Assembly (NCBI RefSeq): GCF_000455265.1
Contig: NZ_HG005141.1
Coordinates: 270,929 to 330,789, forward strand
Reading direction: 5' to 3'
Origin: Paenibacillus antibioticophila
GTDB lineage: Bacteria > Bacillota > Bacilli > Paenibacillales > Paenibacillaceae
DNA length: 59,861 nt
The stretch's first letter is position 1; each line of letters opens with the position of its first letter. The notes under the pieces were generated by a model, which saw nothing but the letters and a program-made list of their open reading frames with translations, did not search any database and was not told where the DNA came from. Made by a program: the position numbers and the translations under genes. Shown one piece after another: positions 17,461-27,226 of the stretch.

Positions 17461-17495
17461 TTAACTGTAGTTTATAAAGTTACAGTTAAATTATA
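17461..17495 (-). promoter_or_regulatory. Operator-like inverted repeat with -10 box for the oxidoreductase
   Basis: TTAACTGTA (17461-17469) and TACAGTTAA (17481-17489) are perfect 9-bp arms separated by 11 bp. TATAAT on the minus strand (17490-17495) abuts them. No good -35 is visible. The geometry fits a repressor bound at the transcription start. It is not a GlnR/TnrA site, because the TGTNA-N7-TNACA spacing is wrong. Confidence 0.5.
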
Positions 17496-17612
17496 TACAA
17501 CCTTGTAATACGCTCATTGCTTCTCACCGAGCAGCAACCAGATGATATTGGAGACTTACCTTCACATTATCCAGTTTTTTATTTGGAATAACCTTACATC
17601 CCTTGTAAAGTT

Positions 17613-17642
17613 GATCTCAAAAGATCATTAACTTGATCTCAA
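17613..17642 (+). promoter_or_regulatory. LysR-type (possibly GltC) binding region of gdhA
   Basis: GATCT-CAAA-AGATC (17613-17626) contains a T-N11-A core (T17615, A17627). The sequence TTGATCTCAA occurs at 17611-17620 and again at 17633-17642, 22 bp or two helical turns apart, with the second copy just upstream of the -35 box. A gltC-like gene lies 3 kb away, which makes GltC the first candidate regulator. The assignment is inferred. Confidence 0.45.
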
Positions 17643-17649
17643 TAAGGCT

Positions 17650-17678
17650 TTGTTTATACTTTACATAGACATTACAAT
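17650..17678 (+). promoter_or_regulatory. Candidate gdhA promoter
   Basis: TTGTTT (17650-17655), a 17-bp spacer and TACAAT (17673-17678). The -35 is weak, in keeping with an activated promoter. It would give a leader of about 80 nt. Confidence 0.5.
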
Positions 17679-17694
17679 GGAGGTAATAAATTTC

Positions 17695-19144
<1,450 letters not shown>

Positions 19145-19164
19145 AGTTAAATGTCTAAAGTAAG

Positions 19165-19222
19165 GCAGCCCCTGCCGGGAGACCCGCATCAAGAAGCGGG
19201 TTTCGGAAGGGGCTGCTTTTTA
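19165..19222 (+). terminator. gdhA terminator
   Basis: GCAGCCCCT (19165-19173) pairs with AGGGGCTGC (19208-19216), enclosing a second hairpin, GACCCGC/GCGGGTTTC, and followed by TTTTTATT. Confidence 0.9.
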
Positions 19223-19227
19223 TTGCC

Positions 19228-19424
19228 ATATAAGTTGAACTATAAATGCTACGTAGAAAGGGCAAAAGTGTGAAGTGTGCTGTAGAAGCGTAAGCGTTCG
19301 CCTTTGTGAGTGGATTTCTACCTTATAATATCTTAGTTCAATTAGAGAAATCCGCGAACAACAGCGATCGTAAGAACACTTCACACGTTGCCCCAGAACG
19401 TAAAATTCAGTAGTTTACTTACAT
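19228..19424. repeat. Family A element, copy 4 (inverted orientation)
   Basis: Begins ATATAAGTTGAACT (19228-19241), directly after the gdhA terminator. The interior is the reverse complement of copies 1-3 (GGCAAAAGTGTGAAGTGTG ... CACTTCACACGTTGCCCC). The right end is eroded (CAGTAGTTTACTTACAT). It ends a few bases before the ndh stop codon. Confidence 0.85.
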
Positions 19425-19431
19425 TATTCAA

Positions 19432-20610
19432 TTAGTACGCAAGTGAATCCAAGGCTTTAATATGGCTCAGATAGCGGATGTTGCTCGCTTCCTTCATGAG
19501 GCTGGCAGGCATGCCGCTCAGCTGGCTATTGCTCGCTCCGACCGTAGCTACTGCATCCTTGCGGCCCAGGCTGGCCAAGGTGCCTGAATTAACCGGATGG
19601 AACGTTTCCATATGTCCGCCTTTCAGAAGCGCTGACAGGTTATAGCCGATTAACTCGCCCATTTGCCAAGCAATCTGAGCTGTTGGAGGGTATGGCCGTC
19701 CGTCCGGGGCGAAGACAACTGCGCTGTCTCCGGCGACAAATACGTCGCTGTGCGAGGTGGACTGCAAATACTCATTGACCGTTGCCCGGCCGCGGTTCAC
19801 TTCCAGACCGCATTCACTGATGAGCGGATTGCCCTGAACGCCGCCTGTCCAGACGAAGGTATTGGCCACGATTTTCTGCCCATCCTTTAACTCGATCGTG
19901 TTCCCCTCCACATTGGTGACTGGCAAACCAGTCAGGAAGGTAACCCCGCGGCTTTCCAGGCTGGAGGTAGCCCGCTCGATCAGGTTGTCAGGAAGCACCG
20001 GCAGAATCTTAGGGCCAGCTTCAACCAGCAACAGACGGATTTCTGAAGGATTGATTCCGTACTTTTGCGTCATTTCCGGCAGCTTATCGGCAATTTCACC
20101 GACCAGCTCAACACCTGTCAGACCGCCGCCGCCGATCAGAATCGTGCCATCGGCAGGATTTTTAGACTTGGCATATTCAGCAAGCTTGGCTTCTACATGC
20201 CGGTGAATACGCTCCGCATCCGCCGCAGATTTCAGCACCATGCTGTATTGTTCCAGTCCCGGAATTCCGAAATAGGCTGTCACACTGCCCAAGCCAACGA
20301 CCAGTGCATCGTACGACAAAAGTGTACCGTCATTCAGCTTAACTTCCTTGTTCTCTACGGAGAATCTCTCCACCTTGGCTACTCTCAGGTCGATATCCTT
20401 CCCCTTAAACAGCTTCTCCAGCGGCAGAGCAACTGCACGCTCTTTCACACTGCCTGCTGCAAGCCGATGCAGCTCGGTAATAATCTGATGAGTGGGAAAT
20501 TGGTTCACCACCGTGACTCTGGCTTCCTGCTTGCTCAAATATTTGCGAACGCTAAGCGCGCTCAATACACCGCCGTAACCGGCACCAAGAATTAAAATAT
20601 GCTTAGACAT
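19432..20610 (-). CDS. ndh: Type II NADH dehydrogenase (NDH-2)
   Basis: 392 residues, FAD/NAD-dependent. The N-terminal FAD loop is ILILGAGYGGVLSALS, the NADH loop is ILIGGGGLTGVELVGEIAD (about 158-176), and the second FAD contact is VFVAGDSAVVFA. NDH-2 is a single-subunit, non-proton-pumping enzyme that feeds NADH electrons to menaquinone at the inner face of the membrane. Length matches the Bacillus Ndh (YjlD) enzyme. ATG 20610 follows AAAGGAGTC. It lies 30 bp downstream of a DUF1641 gene, the arrangement of yjlC-ndh in Bacillus, an operon controlled by the redox repressor Rex. A Rex-like site precedes the operon here too. Confidence 0.9.
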   Translation of the reverse strand: MSKHILILGAGYGGVLSALSVRKYLSKQEARVTVVNQFPTHQIITELHRLAAGSVKERAVALPLEKLFKGKDIDLRVAKVERFSVENKEVKLNDGTLLSYDALVVGLGSVTAYFGIPGLEQYSMVLKSAADAERIHRHVEAKLAEYAKSKNPADGTILIGGGGLTGVELVGEIADKLPEMTQKYGINPSEIRLLLVEAGPKILPVLPDNLIERATSSLESRGVTFLTGLPVTNVEGNTIELKDGQKIVANTFVWTGGVQGNPLISECGLEVNRGRATVNEYLQSTSHSDVFVAGDSAVVFAPDGRPYPPTAQIAWQMGELIGYNLSALLKGGHMETFHPVNSGTLASLGRKDAVATVGASNSQLSGMPASLMKEASNIRYLSHIKALDSLAY

Positions 20611-20640
20611 CTGGAAGACTCCTTTCTCGCAATCGATGTA

Positions 20641-21099
20641 TTATTGTCCGCGCTTCTCGCCGGATACTTGAAGATAAGCCTGAACAAAACGGAACAGTCG
20701 CTGTGCTTCCGGATCCTTCAGCAGCTTGAGCAACCCGAACACGCCGATCGTCTCCTGACTGGCCTCTGCACGATCCTTTGCCTCGATAACATTAGCGGCA
20801 ATAGTCTTCGCGGATTCCTTCACCGGTCCGCCGATCTCTGCTATCGCTCCGACCATATCGCTTTTAAAGGTTGCGTCATTAGCAAGCGTCTTGACGAAGT
20901 CGTAAGACTGGGCCAAGGTGCTCATCATCTCCGTCAATTTCGGCAATTGCTCGATCAGCGTCGTAAGCGAGTTCTGGATTTCTGGTTGGAGCAATTGCTC
21001 CAGGAGCGCCTGCGGTGTAGCCTGGGCTGCAGAATCTGCAGCGCTTACAGTGTCCAACGTCTCTTGAGCCGAGTTCACATCGGTAATCATTTCTGACAT
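20641..21099 (-). CDS. yjlC: DUF1641 family protein (YjlC-like)
   Basis: 152 residues, mostly predicted helical, without TM segments. The DUF1641 core is visible in the C-terminal half (GPVKESAKTIAANVIEAKDRAEASQETIGVFGLLKLLKDPEAQRL, given here only as an interval, residues about 92-137). ATG 21099 follows AAAGGAG with 7-nt spacing; an earlier in-frame ATG at 21138 has no such site. It is the first gene of the ndh operon, as in Bacillus yjlC-ndh. The molecular role is unknown; a helper of NDH-2 is only suggested by conserved neighbourhood. Confidence 0.8.
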   Translation of the reverse strand: MSEMITDVNSAQETLDTVSAADSAAQATPQALLEQLLQPEIQNSLTTLIEQLPKLTEMMSTLAQSYDFVKTLANDATFKSDMVGAIAEIGGPVKESAKTIAANVIEAKDRAEASQETIGVFGLLKLLKDPEAQRLFRFVQAYLQVSGEKRGQ

Positions 21100-21120
21100 G
21101 TTCATTCTCCTTTTGTAAGT

Positions 21121-21138
21121 TAGTGAAAATTTGTACAT
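21121..21138. promoter_or_regulatory. Rex-like operator of the ndh operon
   Basis: TAGTGAAAATTTGTACAT (18 bp). Read on the minus strand, it matches the Rex consensus TTGTGAAWWWWTTCACAA at about 14 of 18 positions. It lies 22 bp upstream of the DUF1641 start codon, suited to block transcription when NADH is low. Confidence 0.5.
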
Positions 21139-21182
21139 TCCTAAACATGAACAACCCAGTTAACATTGTAGCACAATTAATA

Positions 21183-21220
21183 TAAAAATAGTCACCAAAC
21201 GTTTGGTTTGGTGACTATTT
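21183..21220 (-). terminator. gltC terminator
   Basis: AAATAGTCACCAAA (21186-21199) pairs perfectly with TTTGGTGACTATTT (21207-21220) around a 7-nt loop. On the minus strand the stem is followed by TTTTTATAT when the flanking A-run is included. It may work in both directions. Confidence 0.8.
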
Positions 21221-21290
21221 CCGTGATATTCATCATATTCAATATTTCCGCCCGCATGTTGTTTGTTGTCGAATTTAGCTTAAACATCGT

Positions 21291-22193
21291 TCAGTCTGCT
21301 GGCGTCCATTCTGCACCTATCTGCTGCAAGAAGTCAAAGAACAACCGCTCGGTTGGCGGAAGCTCCCGGTTGACCGGAACAATGACCCCGACATCCCTCT
21401 TCACCTGAAGTCCTGCAATCGGAACCGCGACAATGGAGGAGGGAATATGCTCACCTAAGGCGATCTCCGGCAGCAACGTGAGGCCTAACCCTGCGGAGAC
21501 AAGACCCTTGATGGCATCAAGATCATCCCCCTCAAAGGTTACTCTCGGCTTGAACCCCTCCTTTGCACAAGCCTCGACGACAAGGTCTCTAAGAATAAAC
21601 CCTTCCGGAAAAAGTACAAACAGATCCTCTTTCAAGTCATTCAGAAGCACAGACTTGCTTTGGGCCAACTTGTGGCTCGCCGGCAGAAGCGCCACGAAAT
21701 TCTCCTCGAACAGGATGGTGCTGCGGACCTGCTGTTCATTGGTCGGCACAGGCCCCATCACAGCCAAATTCAGTTCACCGCCAATAACCCATTCTACCAA
21801 TTCCTTGTAGGAGCCATGCTGAAGATGGAAGTGAACCGCCGGATACCGCTCCCGAAACAGCGTAACCACGCGAGGAATAAGCTGGGAGGCAAGACTGCTC
21901 GGGAAGCCGATTCGAACTATCCCGCGCTCAGGATCAAGATATTCGCTGATCTCCTGCTTTGAATGCTCAATCACACTCATCAACTGCTCCATATGCTTCA
22001 GAAACAATCGACCGATCGGCGTCAGCTTGACCTTGCGTCCTTCGTGCACAAACAGATCCACTCCAAGCTCCGCTTCCAGCTTGAAAATTTGCCGGCTCAC
22101 CGCTGACTGCGACACATGCAGTGCATAAGACGCCTCCGTCACATGCTCCAGCTTCGCAACCTCAATAAAATACTGGATTTGCCTCAGTTCCAC
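21291..22193 (-). CDS. gltC: LysR family regulator GltC
   Basis: 300 residues. The N-terminus VELRQIQYFIEVAKLEHVTE and the HTH HVSQSAVSRQIFKLEAELGV are followed by the GltC-typical YLDPERGIVRIGFPSSLASQL, LLNDLKEDLFVLFPEGFILR and EGDDLDAIKGLVSAGLGLTLLPE. From memory, these blocks resemble Bacillus GltC closely. GltC activates glutamate synthase (gltAB) and responds to 2-oxoglutarate, glutamate and glutamate dehydrogenase. GTG 22193 after GGAGGTGGG is preferred over the ATG at 22223. gltAB is not in this window. The nearest likely target is gdhA, 3 kb away, with a T-N11-A box. Confidence 0.85.
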   Translation of the reverse strand: MELRQIQYFIEVAKLEHVTEASYALHVSQSAVSRQIFKLEAELGVDLFVHEGRKVKLTPIGRLFLKHMEQLMSVIEHSKQEISEYLDPERGIVRIGFPSSLASQLIPRVVTLFRERYPAVHFHLQHGSYKELVEWVIGGELNLAVMGPVPTNEQQVRSTILFEENFVALLPASHKLAQSKSVLLNDLKEDLFVLFPEGFILRDLVVEACAKEGFKPRVTFEGDDLDAIKGLVSAGLGLTLLPEIALGEHIPSSIVAVPIAGLQVKRDVGVIVPVNRELPPTERLFFDFLQQIGAEWTPAD

Positions 22194-22618
22194 GGTCCCA
22201 CCTCCGAGTCCTTCTTCATTCAAACCCTGACAACCCGCGTCAAGTTCCAGATATTAAACCCCATTATAGCGGGTAAAGGGGAAGAACGGAAGGCTCTTCG
22301 TGGAGGTGCAAGCAGTTTTCTCCTCCATCTTTAAAACATATTGCATTATAATGAAACATAAATTGAGATACGGCACGTATTATTAAAAGGTTTACGATAG
22401 GGGAAGTAGTACGTTGGATAATAAATCCGATGAGTTGGGTCCGAATGACTTTCGTTATGGACCTCGTTAAATATACCAAGGAACACCCATATCCGAATGC
22501 AGTCCCAGACGGGCTTCATGCTGTTGTTCCTTGACTAGGATCATCTCGAGGGTGGCGATGTAAAGCCGAAGGCCGGAGTTCAGTAAAGTACTTCGCTCTT
22601 CAGATTCTGTTTCACTAT
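22194..22618. other. Intergenic stretch without a confident gene
   Basis: A TATAAT on the minus strand (22263-22268) may belong to gltC. The rest holds only very short frames on both strands and an AAGGAACA/TGTTCCTT inverted repeat (near 22479 and 22525). No domain, RNA gene or terminator could be supported. A minus-strand frame of about 55 codons follows the Abi gene stop but has no ribosome binding site. Confidence 0.5.
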
Positions 22619-23479
22619 TTACTTGATAAGCAAAGAATACCAATCTTCTTTAAAACCTAACAGATGGTTATCTACTTCATTGTATTCTCCAAGCAAGGCC
22701 TCAAGTTTTGTAACCCAGTTTTGCCAATAACTTTTATCCGTGACTAAATATTTTAGGTTGTATAACATAGCAAATAACTGGTTAGCCCTTATTTCTAGTG
22801 CTTGGTCGTCAGTTTTAAATTTCGGCTTTATGGGGAGTGGGTGGTTAAAGAGGCGATTATAATGAGCACATCGATTCCTTACAACAGTAAGAGAATAAAG
22901 CCAACTGGAAATTTCACTGTGATGTACACCGTAGTATTTTCGCGCAATTGAACGCTGATCTTCCAGCTTTAAGTTTTGAAATAGCTTGGACAGGCTGGAA
23001 AACTGTAAAACCTCAACGGCCACCCATATGGGGAAGCTCCCATACTTGTTAAGGTGATGGGAAACAAAAAGATCCCTTGAAACAGCGATTCCTTTATCCA
23101 AGTCTCGCATAAACTCCGCATGGTGTTTTTCATTCCTAAAAATAGTCGGATCTCGATAACCTAGAGCCCCATACTTGTGACCAAGGAGATATGCAATATG
23201 AGTTCTGAATGATATTTCAACATACTCAATGATCTCCATAAGTAAGTTTCTTAGCTTGGAGTCAAATTTATAGTGTCTTAAAATCGTATTAAATGTAATA
23301 CCGGTATAGAATTTATCGTTTGTTTTAAAGGATAAAGTATAGGCAGTAAACCTATAATAGTTTATTCGTTTTAAACATCTGATCGCTTGGTCACGATCTT
23401 CAATAATAACGCCGCGCTGATGGAGCAATTCTACTTGTTCTTCAAAAGTTAAAGCAGGCTTTAGAGGCAACACTGGCAC
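22619..23479 (-). CDS. Abi family (Abi_2, AbiD/AbiF-like) HEPN protein
   Basis: 286 residues. The N-terminus (LTFEEQVELLHQRGVIIEDR ... CLKRINYYRFTAYTLSF) is the standard Abi_2 opening, and the C-terminal half holds the HEPN ribonuclease motif R-X4-H as RNRCAH (residues 201-206), followed by YNRLFNH. Such proteins abort phage infection, probably by cutting RNA. The gene is clearly AT-richer than its neighbours, suggesting recent transfer, and stands alone. GTG 23479 follows GGGGG at 7 nt. Just upstream are a TATAAT promoter, a short hairpin and a U-run, so the gene is read through a small RNA unit, as in type III toxin-antitoxin and Abi-RNA loci. Function is inferred from the family. Confidence 0.85.
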   Translation of the reverse strand: MPVLPLKPALTFEEQVELLHQRGVIIEDRDQAIRCLKRINYYRFTAYTLSFKTNDKFYTGITFNTILRHYKFDSKLRNLLMEIIEYVEISFRTHIAYLLGHKYGALGYRDPTIFRNEKHHAEFMRDLDKGIAVSRDLFVSHHLNKYGSFPIWVAVEVLQFSSLSKLFQNLKLEDQRSIARKYYGVHHSEISSWLYSLTVVRNRCAHYNRLFNHPLPIKPKFKTDDQALEIRANQLFAMLYNLKYLVTDKSYWQNWVTKLEALLGEYNEVDNHLLGFKEDWYSLLIK

Positions 23480-23496
23480 TTCAAATCCCCCTATAA

Positions 23497-23552
23497 ATAA
23501 AAAAGGCTCGCCCTATTTACGCATGCAAGCAGAGGCGCGGGCGAGATCTGTT
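23497..23552 (-). ncRNA. Candidate small hairpin RNA upstream of the Abi gene
   Basis: On the minus strand, CTCGCCC (23539-23545) pairs with GGGCGAG (23507-23513) around a 25-nt loop and is followed by CCTTTTTTATTT. A TATAAT box (23559-23564) lies just upstream. The expected transcript is about 55 nt, ending at the U-run, with partial read-through into the Abi gene 18 bp later. The loop contains GCATGC. Whether the RNA binds or restrains the HEPN protein is not known. Confidence 0.5.
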
Positions 23553-23558
23553 ATATAT

Positions 23559-23586
23559 ATTATACACTTTCTACCGTATAAGTAAA
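23559..23586 (-). promoter_or_regulatory. Promoter of the Abi RNA/gene unit
   Basis: TTTACT (23581-23586), a 16-bp spacer and TATAAT (23559-23564) on the minus strand, with AT-rich flanks. Confidence 0.5.
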
Positions 23587-23659
23587 GAGAGACCACGTGA
23601 GGAGTGTTTTCCCACGGCAGCTTTTTTTGCCACAAGTGTTTCCTACAGAATTCTTCAAT

Positions 23660-25494
23660 CTACTCACCTGCTCTGTCTGCTGAGCCAGTCTCACTCCAGG
23701 AAGAATACTTCTCCAATGGACGGTCTAGATGATACAAATTGCGGTATCTCGACTCACGCGCCATCAGTTCGGCATGTGTTCCCCGCATTAGAATTCTCCC
23801 ATGCTCCATGAAGATAACCTCATCCATCTGCTCGGCAAAGGCCAGATGGTGCGTGACCCAGACGAGCGTCTTGCCTGCGGTCGCATCGAAGATCGTCGAC
23901 AGCAGCTCACGCTCGGTTCTCGGGTCGAGCCCGACGGTCGGCTCGTCCAGCACCAGCACCGGCGCATTCTGCAGCAGTACGCGCGCCAGGGCGACGCGCT
24001 GCCGCTCTCCGCCGGAGAAGCGCTGCCCGGTCTCCCGCATCGGCGTATCCAGCCCCTGCGGGAGACCCGCGATCAGCTCCGCAAGCTGTGCCTGCTCCGC
24101 TGCGCGCGCAATCTCCGTCATCTCCGCATCGTTCCGTCCCAGCCGAATATTGTTCGCCACCGTCGTGTCGAACAAATGCGGGGACTGGTTCAGCACGGAG
24201 ATGACCCGGGGCATTCCGGCGTCGCCATAAGCCGCAGCCGGAATGCCATTGATGGTGACCTTGCCCCCGGAGGGGTTAAGGCACCCTGGATCAGCTTCAG
24301 CAGCGTCGACTTGCCGGCTCCGCTGCGCCCGATGATCATCACCCGTTTGCCTTGCGGGATGTCCAGGGATACGCCGTCGACGGAATAGGCACCGTCTCCT
24401 TCCAGGCCCATACCCGCATCGTAGGCGAAGCGCACCTCCGCCAATCTCAGATGGGCGCTCTGCGAAGCGCTCCGAATCTCCTCCTCGCTAATCCCGGCAG
24501 AAATGGAGGAAGCAGCTTCTTCTGCGGCTGCTCCATTCGGGCTTGTGCCGGAGATCCGTTCCAATCGCGCCAGCGATACCTGATATTCCGGCAGCCGCTG
24601 CACAGCCTCCGATACGGGCAGGAAAGCATCGGACAACGGAAAGACGACGAGCACAAAGGCCGCGAGCATCACTCGATCCAATTCACCAGCGGCGACTTCT
24701 CCGCCCGTCCAATAAATCATGGAGACGACCGCAAGCGCAACGACCATTTGACCGATCAGGGCACGGGCGCGGCCCCATGCCTTAAGCTTCCGCTCCTTGC
24801 GGGTAACCGCTGCTTCATCCTGCTCGTATTCGCTCAGAAAGTCGGCAGGACGGCCGCTAATCACCCAATCGCCAATCCCCATCACAGCATCGGTAAGCTT
24901 GCTGTACAGACCGTTGCGCTCCTCCTTCACCGCCTTATCCAGACTCCGGGTGAGCTTAAGTGAAATATAGGGCAGGACCGCCACAAGAATAAAGATATAG
25001 GCGGCCATCAGCAGCGCAAACGGAAGATCAAACAATCCGAGCAAGATAATCGCGGCCGCATAAAGCACAATGGCGACTAAGCTTGGGAATACCGTGCGGA
25101 TATAGACGTTCTGCAATTGCTCAATATCATCTGCCAACGCGCCCAGAATATCTCCGGTCCGGTATCGGGAGCGGATGAGCAATGCCTGCGGCTCCAGCAT
25201 CCTGTACAGACGGACCCTCATCTTGGATAAAATGCGGAGAACGGTATCGTGTCCGACCAGCCGTTCCACATAGTGAATAACCGAACGGCCAATCCCGAAG
25301 GTGCGGACTCCTACAATCGGAACATAGACGAGCAAAATATTATAAGGCATGGTTGCCGACTTGGAGATCAGGAACCCGGAGGTAAACATCAGCATGGATG
25401 CTGCCAGCAGGGTAAGCACGCCAAGAATGAGATACAGCGCGAAGCGTCCGGTATAAATTTTAAAATAAGGTGCAATCCACGGATCCCGTCTCAT
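23660..25494 (-). pseudogene. cydC: cydC, cytochrome bd assembly ABC exporter subunit, frameshifted
   Basis: Two frames together make one CydC of about 580 residues. The first (25494 to about 24275) encodes the six-helix membrane domain (PYFKIYTGRFALYLILGVL, IGRSVIHYVERLVGHD) and the ATPase start with Walker A IIGRSGAGKSTL. The second (from about 24275 to 23660) continues with SGGKVTINGIPAA, signature FSGGERQRVALAR, Walker B LVLDEPTVGLD and H-loop WVTHHL. The switch occurs in a short C/G run near 24265-24278 (ACCCCT/CCGGGGGC), where loss of one base would explain the shift. As written, the first frame ends after unrelated residues (SMAFRLRL) and the protein would lack Walker B. CydDC exports thiols needed to assemble cytochrome bd. 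It is either a true mutation or a sequence error. Confidence 0.8.
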
Positions 25495-26243
25495 CGGCTG
25501 TCCTCCTTCTGCCAGCTGGCCAATGCATAATATGCTCCACGGGCCGCAATCAATTCTTCATGCGTCCCCATTTCAACGATCCGCCCTTGATCCATGACCA
25601 CGATCACATCCATGTTCTGCATCCAATGAAGCCGGTGGGTAGCCATGATAACCAGCTTGCCTTCAAACAGCGGCAGCATCGTCTCCTTCAGCTCATATTC
25701 TGTCTCGATATCAAGATGGGCGGTAGGTTCGTCGAGTACAATGATCGGCCGGTCGCTTAGCAACGCCCGGGCCAACGCGACCCGCTGCTCCTGCCCGCCG
25801 CTGAGCGGGCGTCCGCCGCCGCCGATCATTTCATCCAGCCCGTTCGTCAGTCCGTAGACAAGCCCTCCCAACCCAGCTGCCTCTGCGGCGCGGCGTACGT
25901 CATCCAGGGAAGCAGACGGCTTATTAAAGCGGATATTATCTGCAAGCGACCCGCTGAATATATATGGCTTCTGCGGGATATAGGTGATTTGCTCCCGCCA
26001 AGGCCCAGCGGAAAGATCGCCTAGCGAGCTTCCATTCAACTCGATACTGCCGGATGTCGGACGCAGGAATCCGCCAAGCACATCGGCCAGCGTGGATTTG
26101 CCCGCCCCGCTCTCGCCAATAATGCCGACCTTGGTTAATCCTTTCAGCGTCAAGTCTACCGCATCCAGTGAAGCCCTGCCTTCCTGTTCATGCTGAACAC
26201 CCACACCCCGCAGCTGCAAGGCGCTCTGTTCTGTCCATGTCAA
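25491..26243 (-). CDS. cydD: CydD ATPase half (split gene)
   Basis: 250 residues forming a complete ABC ATPase domain: Walker A IIGESGAGKSTL, Q-loop YIPQKPYIFSG, signature PLSGGQEQRVALAR, Walker B IIVLDEPTAHLD and H-loop IMATHRLH. It corresponds to the C-terminal half of CydD, whose membrane half is encoded by the frame ending at 26240. The only start available near the junction is a TTG overlapping the upstream TGA (TTGA), with no ribosome binding site. Expression would therefore need reinitiation or frameshifting, or the gene is really one frame broken by a one-base change. The end overlaps cydC by ATGA, as normal for the operon. Confidence 0.75.
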   Translation of the reverse strand: MTWTEQSALQLRGVGVQHEQEGRASLDAVDLTLKGLTKVGIIGESGAGKSTLADVLGGFLRPTSGSIELNGSSLGDLSAGPWREQITYIPQKPYIFSGSLADNIRFNKPSASLDDVRRAAEAAGLGGLVYGLTNGLDEMIGGGGRPLSGGQEQRVALARALLSDRPIIVLDEPTAHLDIETEYELKETMLPLFEGKLVIMATHRLHWMQNMDVIVVMDQGRIVEMGTHEELIAARGAYYALASWQKEDSR

Positions 26244-27226
26244 GAGACATTCGCCGGAATGGGTGCTGCCTTTGCAGCCTCTTCCTCTGCTGCGGAGATG
26301 ATCTTCTCCATGGATTCTCCGGCTTCCTTCCCATCCAGTGTGGCATGATAATCCGCCCCCACCATGCGGACCGGCAGGAAAAACTCCGGAGCAAGGATCA
26401 GTACGGTCAAGGCCGGAAGCAATTCAATGTCTCCCTTGATCAGTGGCAGTCCAAGGCTGACGGCCACCGAGGCCACCGACAGCATGGTGAAGAAGTCCAG
26501 TGCGAAGGAAGACAGGAACGCTACTCTCAATGTCTTCATTGTTGCGGACCGGTAAGAATCACTGACCTTCTCGATGGACAAAATATGCTGCTTGCTCCGG
26601 CCGAGAAACTTCAAGGTCTCCAGACCGCGCAGGGAATCTACAAAATGATTAGAGAGCTGCTTGTAGGTTTTTAATTGTCGCAGCGTATGGCGCTGCGCGG
26701 TCATTCCAATCAAAATCATAAAGACAATGATGATCGGAAACGTCAGCAAGAGAATGACCGCGGAATTCTTGTTCAGCATGAACACATAGATCCACACCAG
26801 GGCCGGCGTGATGCCGGTCGCCAGCATCCGGGGCAGAAACAGCTCCAGATAAGTACGGAACTTCGTGACGCCCTCCAGAACAAGCGTAACCAGATTGCCC
26901 GTCCCTTCTTTACCCGCATATCGCGGGCCTAATTCGAACAGCCGGGACAGCATCTGCTTCCGAAGAGACAGGCCCGTGCGCTCTGCGAACCGCGCCGCTG
27001 TTCTTTGCATGAGCAGACCGCTGCATTGGCGCAGCCCAAAAGCAAGCAGGAACAGACCGACTCCGCCGGCCTGTTCATGCAGCTTGCCGCCGGCAAACAG
27101 GGCGGAGATCACCTCCGCCAGCCATTTTGCCTGCATAAGTATGGCTATCGTCTGAATCAAGGTCAGTCCGGCCAGAATTCCCATCACCGGAATGATCCCC
27201 TTGTATTTCATTAATCCACGACCCAT
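26240..27226 (-). CDS. cydD: CydD membrane half (split gene)
   Basis: 328 residues: six TM helices of the ABC type I fold, with CydD-like landmarks LIQTIAILMQAKWLAEVISALF near the start, the intracellular coupling region GPRYAGKEGTGNLVTLVLEGV, and LRQLKTYKQLSNHFVDSLRGLETLKFLGR (interval about residues 185-215). It then stops at TGA in the linker that normally leads into the ATPase domain. The ATPase follows at once in the -1 frame. Together 328 + 250 gives about 578 residues, the usual length of CydD. ATG 27226 overlaps the cydB stop (TAATG), with AAGGAG 14 nt upstream. CydDC supports cytochrome bd maturation. Confidence 0.78.
   Translation of the reverse strand: MGRGLMKYKGIIPVMGILAGLTLIQTIAILMQAKWLAEVISALFAGGKLHEQAGGVGLFLLAFGLRQCSGLLMQRTAARFAERTGLSLRKQMLSRLFELGPRYAGKEGTGNLVTLVLEGVTKFRTYLELFLPRMLATGITPALVWIYVFMLNKNSAVILLLTFPIIIVFMILIGMTAQRHTLRQLKTYKQLSNHFVDSLRGLETLKFLGRSKQHILSIEKVSDSYRSATMKTLRVAFLSSFALDFFTMLSVASVAVSLGLPLIKGDIELLPALTVLILAPEFFLPVRMVGADYHATLDGKEAGESMEKIISAAEEEAAKAAPIPANVS

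Noticed and set aside
17461..17489. GlnR/TnrA site near gdhA
   Set aside because: The palindrome spacing does not fit TGTNA-N7-TNACA; the site is nearer the divergent oxidoreductase promoter.
22380..22530. Very short plus-strand frames of 18 and 25 codons, and a minus-strand frame of about 55 codons beyond the Abi gene
   Set aside because: Weak or absent start signals and no recognisable similarity; kept only as intergenic sequence.
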